A stretch of 64,000 nt of DNA from assembly GCA_029931535.1 (NCBI GenBank), contig JAQPZY010000761.1, positions 310,001 through 374,000 on the forward strand. The letters run 5' to 3'. Below are positions 57,761 to 64,000 of the stretch, in pieces. This stretch comes from Margaritifera margaritifera. Lineage: Eukaryota; Mollusca; Bivalvia; Unionida; Margaritiferidae. Position numbers and translations under genes: made by a program. Each line of letters begins with the position of its first letter. The stretch's first letter is position 1. The notes below the pieces were generated by a model, which did no database searches, was not told where the DNA came from, and saw only the letters and a program-made list of their open reading frames with translations.

Positions 57761-58456
57761 CCATATATCATGTTCCTAATTTTTACTCTTTACATTTTCA
57801 GGTGGTTCACTATGGAGGCGGCTTCCTCGTAGCGTGAATCGGGCAACGTTCTGACACTTAAGTCAGAGCGGCTGACGGCCTCCAACACTATATTATTATT
57901 GTATCCTTCCAAGTTTTGGACTTTGAAAATTGTCTAAGTCGGACGGCTATAATAATATTATAATATGTCTTTCTCTTTTTCTGTCTCTAACTCTTTTTCT
58001 CACTCTTTTGCTCTCTTCTTTCTTTCTCTTTTTTTCTAACTCTTTGTTCTCCTTTGCTCTCTCTCCCTTTCTCTTCTCTCTCTTTCTCACTTCTCTCACT
58101 CTTTCTCTCCATATATCATGTTCCTAATTTTTACTCTTTACATTTTCAGGTGGTTCACTATGGAGGCGGCTTCCTCGTAGCGTGAACCGGGCAACGTTCT
58201 GACACTTAAGTCAGAGCGGCTGACGGCCTCCAACACTATACTATTATTGTATCCTTCCAAGTTTTGGACTTTGAAAATTGTCTAAGTCGGACGGCTATAA
58301 TAATATTATAATATTTCTTTCTCTTTTCCTGTCTCTAACTCTTTTTCTCTCACAATTTCGCTCTCTTCTTTCTTTCTCTTTTTCTCTAACTCTTGTTCTC
58401 CCTTTCTCTTCTCTCTCTTTCACACTTCAATCACTCTTTCTCTCTCTCTTTCTTTT
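57761..58456 (+). repeat. 348-bp tandem duplication with exon-like core
   Basis: Two units (from 57761 and from 58109) begin CCATATATCATGTTCCTAAT and include ACATTTTCAG/GTGGTTCACTATGGAGGC (acceptor-like, 57801 and 58149), ACACTTAAGTCAGAGCGGCT, a Sat-B fragment (TTTGGACTTTGAAAATTGTC) and a long CTTT-rich tail. The units differ by a few bases (for example GTGAATCGGG against GTGAACCGGG). Confidence 0.8.
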
Positions 58457-58590
58457 TATCTTTCTCCCTCTATCTTTCTCTTTCTCTCTCGTTCTCTCTC
58501 TTTCTCCCTCTATCTTTCACTTTCTCTCTCGTTCTTTCTCTTTCTCACTTTCTCTTTTGCTCACTCTTTCTCTCTCGTTCTTAAGAGTGT
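57962..58590. repeat. Pyrimidine-rich CTTT/CT tract
   Basis: Degenerate TCTTTCTC-type repeat on the plus strand, part of the duplicated unit. Long Ser/Leu/Phe open frames here are repeat artefacts. Confidence 0.85.
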
Positions 58591-58599
58591 GACACCTAT

Positions 58600-59030
<431 letters not shown>

Positions 59031-61500
59031 TCTCTTTCTCTTTCTACCTCTTTCTCTCTCATTCGCTCTCTTTTTCTCTTTCTCCCTCTTTCTCTCTCAT
59101 TCTCTATCTCTCACACTCTCAAACTTTATATTTCCCTTCTTTCTTTCTCTTTATCTTTTTCTATCTTTCTCTTTCTCTAACTCTTTTTCTCTTTCGCTTC
59201 CCCTCCTTTCTCTTCTCTCTTTCCCTCACTCTTTCTCTCTCTTTCCTTTTATCTTTCTCCCTCTATCTTTCTCTTTCTCTCTCGTTCTCTCTCCTTCTCC
59301 CTCTACCTTTCACTTTCTATCTCGTTCTTTCTCTTTGAAAGAGAGAGAGTGAGAGTGAGAGAGAGTGTGAGAGCCTATATATTTTGTCTATCTCTTTTTC
59401 TCTCTTTTTCTCTTTCTCCCTCTTTCTCTCTAATTCTCTATCGCTCACACTCTCAAACTTTATATTTCCCTTCTTTCTTTCTCTTTATCTTTTTCTATCT
59501 TTCTCTTTCTCTAGCTCTTTTTCTCTTTCGCTCCCTATACCCTTTCTCTTCACTCTCTTTCTCACTCCTCTCACTCTTTCTCTCTCTTTCCTTTTATCTT
59601 TCTCCCTCTATCTTTCTCTTTCTCTCTCGTTCTCTCTCTTTCTCCCTCTACCTTTCACTTTCTCTCTCGTTCTTTCTCTTTGAGAGAGTGAGAGAGAGTG
59701 AGAGAGTGTGTGTGAGAGTGTGTGTGTGAGAGTGTGTGTGTGAGAGTGTAAGAGAAGAGAGTGAGAGTGTTAGAGAGAGTGAGTGAGAGTGAGTGAGAGT
59801 GTGAGAGAGAGAGTGAGTGAGAGTGAGAGAGAGAGAGTGTGAGAGAGAACGAGAGAGAGTGAGAGAGAGAGAGTGAGAGTGAGAGTGTGAGAGTGTGTGT
59901 GAGAGAGTGAGAGTGAGAGAGTGTGAGTGAGAGAGTGTGTGAGAGAGAGTGAGAGAGAGTGTGAGAGCCTATATATTTTGTCTATCTCTTTCTACCTCTT
60001 TTTCTCTCATTCGCTCTCTTTTTCTCTTTCTCTCTAATTCTCTATCGCTCACACTCTCAAACTTTATATTTATCTTCTTTCTTTCTCTTTATCTTTTTCT
60101 ATCTTTCTCTTTCTCTAACTCTTTTTCTCTTTCGCTCTCTATACCCTTTCTCTCTTCTCTCACTCTTTCTCTCTCTTTCCTTTTATCTTTCTCCCTCTAT
60201 CTTTCTCTTTCTCTCTCGTTCTCTCTCTTTCTCCCTCTACCTTTCACTTTCTCTCTCGTTCTTTCTCTTTGAGAGAGTGAGAGAGAGTGAGAGAGTGTGT
60301 GTGAGAGTGTGTGTGTGAGAGTGTAAGAGGAGAGTGTGAGAGAGAGTGAGTGAGAGTGTGAGAGAGAGTGAGAGAGAGTGTGAGAGAGAGTGAGAGAGAG
60401 AGTGAGAGAGACTGAGAGAGAGAGAAAGAGAGTGTGAGTGAGAGAGAGTGTGAGAGTGTGTGTGAGAGAGTGTGAGTGAGAGAGTGTGAGTGAGAGAGTG
60501 TGAGAGAGAAAGTGTGCGAGAGAAAGTGTGCGAGAGAGTGTGAGAGAGAGAGTGTGAGTGAGAGTGAGAGAGAGTGTGAGAGAGAGTGAGAGTGTGAGAG
60601 TGAGAGAGAGTGTGTGTGTGAGAGTGTAAGAGAAGAGAGTGAGTGAGAGAGTGTGTGATAGAGTGTGTGTGAGAGTGTAAGAGAAGAGAGTGAGTGAGAG
60701 AGAAAGTAAGAGAGAGTGAGAGACAGGGTGTGAGTGAGAGAGAGTGAGTGAGAGAGTGTGAGAGAGAAAGTGTGTGAGAGAGTATGAGAGTGATAGAGAC
60801 AGTGAGAGAGAGAGTGTGTGTGTGTGAGAGAGAGTGTGAGAGTGAGAGAGAGTGAGTGAGAGAGAGTGAGTGCGAAAGAGTGAGAGAGAGTGAGTGAGGG
60901 AGAGAGAGTGTCAGAGAGTGTGAGAGATTGAGAGAGAGTGAGATTGAGAGAGAGTGAGAGTGAGAGTGAGTGAGTGAGAGAGAGAGTGAGTGAGAGAGTG
61001 TGTGTGTGAGAGTGTAAGAGAAGAGAGTGAGTGAGAGTGTGAGAGAAAGTGTGTGAGAGAGTATAGAGAGTGAGAGAGAGAGAGAGAGTGTGTGTGTGTT
61101 AGAGAGAGTGAGTGAGAGTGTGAGTGCGTGAGAGAGAGAGTGAATTAGAGAGAGTGAGTGAGAGAGTGTGAGTGCGAAAGAGTGAGAGAGAGTGAGAGAG
61201 AGAGTGAGAGAGAGTGAGGGAGAGAGAGTGAGTGAGAATGTGAGAGAGAGTGAGAGAGAGATTGAGAGAGAGAGTGAGTGAGTGAGAGAGAGAGAGCGTG
61301 CGAGAGAGTGAGTGAGAGACTGAGAGAGAGTGCCAGTGAGTGAGAGAGAGTGAGTGAGAGAGAGAGTGTGAGAGAGAGTGAGAGAGAGCGAGAGTGAGGC
61401 AGAGAGTGAGTGAGAGAGAGAGTGAGTGTGAGAGAGAGAGAGCGAGAGTGAGGGAGAGAGTGAGTGAGAGTAAGAGCGAGTGAGAGAGGGAGTGAGAGAG
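59031..61500. repeat. Alternating polypyrimidine/polypurine blocks
   Basis: Plus-strand CT-rich blocks (about 59031-59336, 59380-59682, 59968-60272) alternate with GA/GT-rich blocks (59337-59365, 59683-59965, 60273-61500). The compound unit CCTATATATTTTGTCTATCT, pyrimidine block, then GAGAGTGAGAG block is repeated, with period near 600 bp. Junctions such as TTCTCTTTGAAAGAGAGA are locally palindromic. The long Ser/Leu/His/Thr frame on the minus strand is an artefact. Confidence 0.9.
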
Positions 61501-61522
61501 TTAGGGTTAGGTGTTAGGGTTA
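61501..61522 (+). repeat. Telomere-like TTAGGG motif
   Basis: TTAGGGTTAGGTGTTAGGGTTA: G-rich strand, opposite orientation to the AACCCT motif at 29241. Directly follows the purine block. Confidence 0.5.
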
Positions 61523-61685
61523 TAATGCCTACTAACAAGTGGTAGCTATTCAGATACGTCCAATGCACCTATCTGACTAAACCCGACATTCGGTTTCAAA
61601 AAGCTGACTAAAATCGCCCCTGTATTTTATGTCAATATTTTCACTAAATATGTATATATTTTTGAATCCAACACACCCTTGTTTA
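61523..61685 (+). repeat. Sat-A unit
   Basis: ACCTATCTGACTAAACCCGA, CATTCGG, CTAAAATCGCCCCTGTATTT and GAATCCAACACACCCTTG. Confidence 0.7.
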
Positions 61686-62040
61686 AGTCAAAAATCAGCA
61701 CGGTTATAATACTAATATCCGAGTTATATTACCTAGATATCATTGACTCGCTTGAAAATTTTCTAAGTCCAAAATCAGCACGGCTATACTAGTAACATTA
61801 GCTATCTATCATGTAATCGCCTGAAAATATTCTAAGACAAAAACCTCCACGGCTATGATATTATTGAAATAGTAATATTACCTACATATCTTTCAATCGC
61901 TTGAAAATTTTCAAAGTCCAAAACCTGCACGGCTATTATAGTAATATTAGTATCTATCATCGCTTGAAAATATACCGATAAGCAGTGAAATTATTCCAGG
62001 TAGAACTAATAATATGCTACCTCCCCTTGAACAGGTAAAA
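61686..62040 (+). repeat. Sat-B units
   Basis: About four units built on CGCTTGAAAATTTTCTAAGT, CAAAATCAGCACGGCTATA and AATATTACCTACATATC. Closely similar to 29815-30060 and 62455-62820. Confidence 0.7.
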
Positions 62041-62454
62041 CCCCTTACTATAATAGTCACAAGGAACCGGGCTTCACGCAATCTCGGAAATGTCGACTTT
62101 TTCCGACATTCATATAGCGGAGCAATTCTTTCACTGCTTTTTTGACAATATTGTCACTAAATGTATTTAGATTTAATATCGCAACCCACCCACGGGAAGG
62201 TCTTTACATTGCGCGTATACTGACACCAACTAACACATCCTATCTATTGAAATACTCCTATGAGGACTATCTGACTAAGCCCGACAGCGGGCTTCACATA
62301 TATGACCAAAATCGCCACTGTATTTTTTGTCAATATTTTCACTATATATGTATATATTTTTGAATCCAACACACCCTGGTGTAGGTGTCTCAATTGCGCG
62401 TATAATAATACCAACTAGCACATCGGATCTATTTAAATACTTTTTTGTTTAAGT
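62041..62454 (+). repeat. Sat-A units (hairpin type plus GCCCGACAGCGGGC type)
   Basis: Same two-monomer order as 29396-29814, but the CTCGG hairpin is broken here (GTCGACTTTTTCCGACATTC lacks the far arm). Confidence 0.75.
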
Positions 62455-62820
62455 CAAAAATCAGCACGGTTATAATACTAATATCCGAGTTATATTATCT
62501 AAATATCATTGACTCGCTTGAAAATTTTCAAAGTCCCAAATCAGCACGGCTATACTAGTAACATTAGATATCTATCATGTCATCGCTTGAAAATATTCTA
62601 AGACAAAAACCTCCACGGCTATGATATTATTGAAATGGCAATATTACCTACATATCTTTCAATCGCTTGAAAATTTTCAAAGTCCAAAACCTGCACGGCT
62701 ATTATAGTAATATTAGGTATTTATCATGTCATCGCTTGAAAATATTCTAAGTCCAAAACCTGCACTGCTATGATATTATTGAAATAGTAATATTACCTAC
62801 GTATCATTCAATCGTTTGAA
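62455..62820 (+). repeat. Sat-B units
   Basis: Same series as 61686-61980 with an extra unit. The Sat-A pair plus Sat-B block (62041-62820) and the next Sat-A pair (from 62821) form a roughly 0.8-kb compound repeat. Confidence 0.7.
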
Positions 62821-63260
62821 AGAACCCCTTACTATAATAGTCACAAGGAACCGGGCTTCACACAATCTCGGAAATGTCAACTTTTCCCGACATTTCCGAG
62901 ATTCATATAGCGGAGCAATTCTTTCACTGCTTTTTTGACAATATTGTCACTAAATGTATTTAGATTTAATATCGCAACCCACCCACGGGAAGGTCTTTAC
63001 ATTGCGCGTATAATGACACCAACTAACACATCGTATCTATTGAAATACTCCTATGAGGACTATCTGACTAAGCCCAACAGCGTGCTTCACATATATGACC
63101 AAAATCGCCCCTGTATTTTTTGTCAATATTTTCACTAAATATGTATATATTTTTTAATCCAACACACCCTGGTGTAGGTGTCTTAATTGCGCGTATAATA
63201 ATATCAACTAGCACATCGTATCTATTTAAATACTTTTTTGTTTAAGTCAAAAATCAGTAC
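62821..63260 (+). repeat. Sat-A units, second compound copy
   Basis: Near-identical to 62041-62454 with a hairpin at 62867-62900 (CTCGGAAATGTCAAC, one arm mutated). Confidence 0.75.
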
Positions 63261-64000
63261 GGTTATAATAATAATATCCGAGTTATATTAAAAATAGAGA
63301 TATTTCCAATCGGAAACCACCCACGAAAAGATCTTTCAATTGCGCGTATTCTGATACCCTACTTAAATTTTTATCTTTCTTAATACGCCCGTATTACAGT
63401 ATTTAAATACACTATATTTAGGGTATTTTATTTCACGTAAAGCCGGGAAGCAGTAATGTCGGGCACCCCCCGACATACGCAAAGCATGCTTGACGGCAAA
63501 AACCACGATTTTGACCAAAATCGCGCGGATATTTTTTTCAATATTTTCGCCAAATATATATATATATATTTAATTGCAACCCACCCCAGTGTAGGTCGTT
63601 CAATTACGCGTATATTAATACCAACTACCACATGGTAGTTATTTAAATGCGCTGGTGGGATCTGTCTGACTAAACCCGTATTTTGCTTCCCAAAACTGAC
63701 CAAAATCGCGTCGATATTTAAGTTGATATTTTCACGTAATACATAGATATTTTTAATTTGAACTCACCCCCTTGAAGGCCTTGCAATTTCACGTATACCA
63801 ATATCAAATAACATGTTATATCTATTCAAATATACACGTGGGACCTATGTTACGAAACCCTACAATCGGCCTGAAAATGCTGACCAAAATCGCGTCGAAA
63901 TTTTGGATAATATTTCCACTAAATATAGCGATAATTTTAATTTGAACCCACCCCCGTGAAGGTCTTTCAATTGTGCGTATACTAATATCAAATAACATGT
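63261..64000 (+). repeat. Sat-A array, 184/185-bp monomers, continues past right edge
   Basis: GACCAAAATCGCG recurs at 63513, 63698 and 63882 (spacing 185 and 184). Each monomer then has AATATTTTCAC-like, AACCCACCCC-GTGAAGGT, CAATTGCGCGTATA, ACCAACTA-CACAT, TATTTAAATAC and GGGACCTATCTGAC. These are the cleanest head-to-tail Sat-A monomers in the window and define the unit length. Confidence 0.88.

Noticed and set aside
60237..61568. 443-codon open frame on the minus strand rich in Ser, Leu, His and Thr
   Set aside because: It is the translation of a GAGAGT/GTGTGA microsatellite; no non-repeat sequence, no domain.
62280..62300. Possible hammerhead ribozyme in Sat-A (CTGACTAA...GGGC hairpin)
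   Set aside because: The core requires CTGATGA and GAAA around the stem; neither is present in register.

Overview
Eukaryotic (animal) DNA, not bacterial: AT-rich, spliced exons, long introns and many decayed transposons. The left part carries the start of an inositol trisphosphate receptor gene. The repeat content (invertebrate-type interspersed hairpin repeats, a tRNA-derived SINE relic, a Gypsy element with integrase ahead of reverse transcriptase, TTAGGG-like motifs) suggests a lophotrochozoan, most likely a bivalve mollusc. The species cannot be fixed from sequence alone.

Region 1 (1 to about 27 kb). The minus strand holds the first coding exon (26446-26528, start codon included) and the second coding exon (12056-12126) of an ITPR gene. 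They are separated by a 14.3 kb intron, and the next intron runs off the left edge. Both introns are filled with transposon relics: a two-hairpin foldback MITE, a hAT C-terminal fragment, a 140-bp tandem array inside an interspersed repeat, a piggyBac-derived element bounded by TTAA, a TA-flanked mariner-type element, two copies of a CTTGCCC-rich element, a ZNF862/KIAA1586-like hAT pseudogene, a SINE relic and a MITE with a 10-bp target duplication. A hAT MITE with an 8-bp duplication lies just upstream of the gene.

Region 2 (about 29 to 52 kb). This is a satellite landscape: a 184/185-bp satellite (Sat-A), a roughly 75-85-bp satellite (Sat-B) and a second roughly 184-bp satellite (Sat-C) organised with Sat-A and microsatellites into a 2.2-kb higher-order repeat present about three times. 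Centred near 43.2 kb is a giant palindrome whose arms each carry one Gypsy-type LTR retrotransposon, head to head, with the two 5' LTRs truncated and fused at the centre. The element has the Gmr1-type order gag-PR-INT then RT-RNaseH. Both copies share a truncated gag and a lost integrase aspartate, and each also has private lesions.

Region 3 (52.6 to 56.9 kb). A GC-richer island encodes a decayed multi-part protein: a spliced basic N-terminal part, a zinc-finger-like CxxC motif, a tyrosine recombinase (core-binding plus catalytic domain) and, in the same frame as the catalytic domain, a KMT5A/SETD8-like SET methyltransferase domain. This recombinase-SET fusion is the most unusual item here and looks like a mobile element that carries its own histone methyltransferase.

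Region 4 (57 to 64 kb). Short tandem repeats, a duplicated exon-like segment, about 3 kb of alternating polypyrimidine/polypurine DNA, a TTAGGG-like motif, then Sat-A and Sat-B that continue past the right edge.
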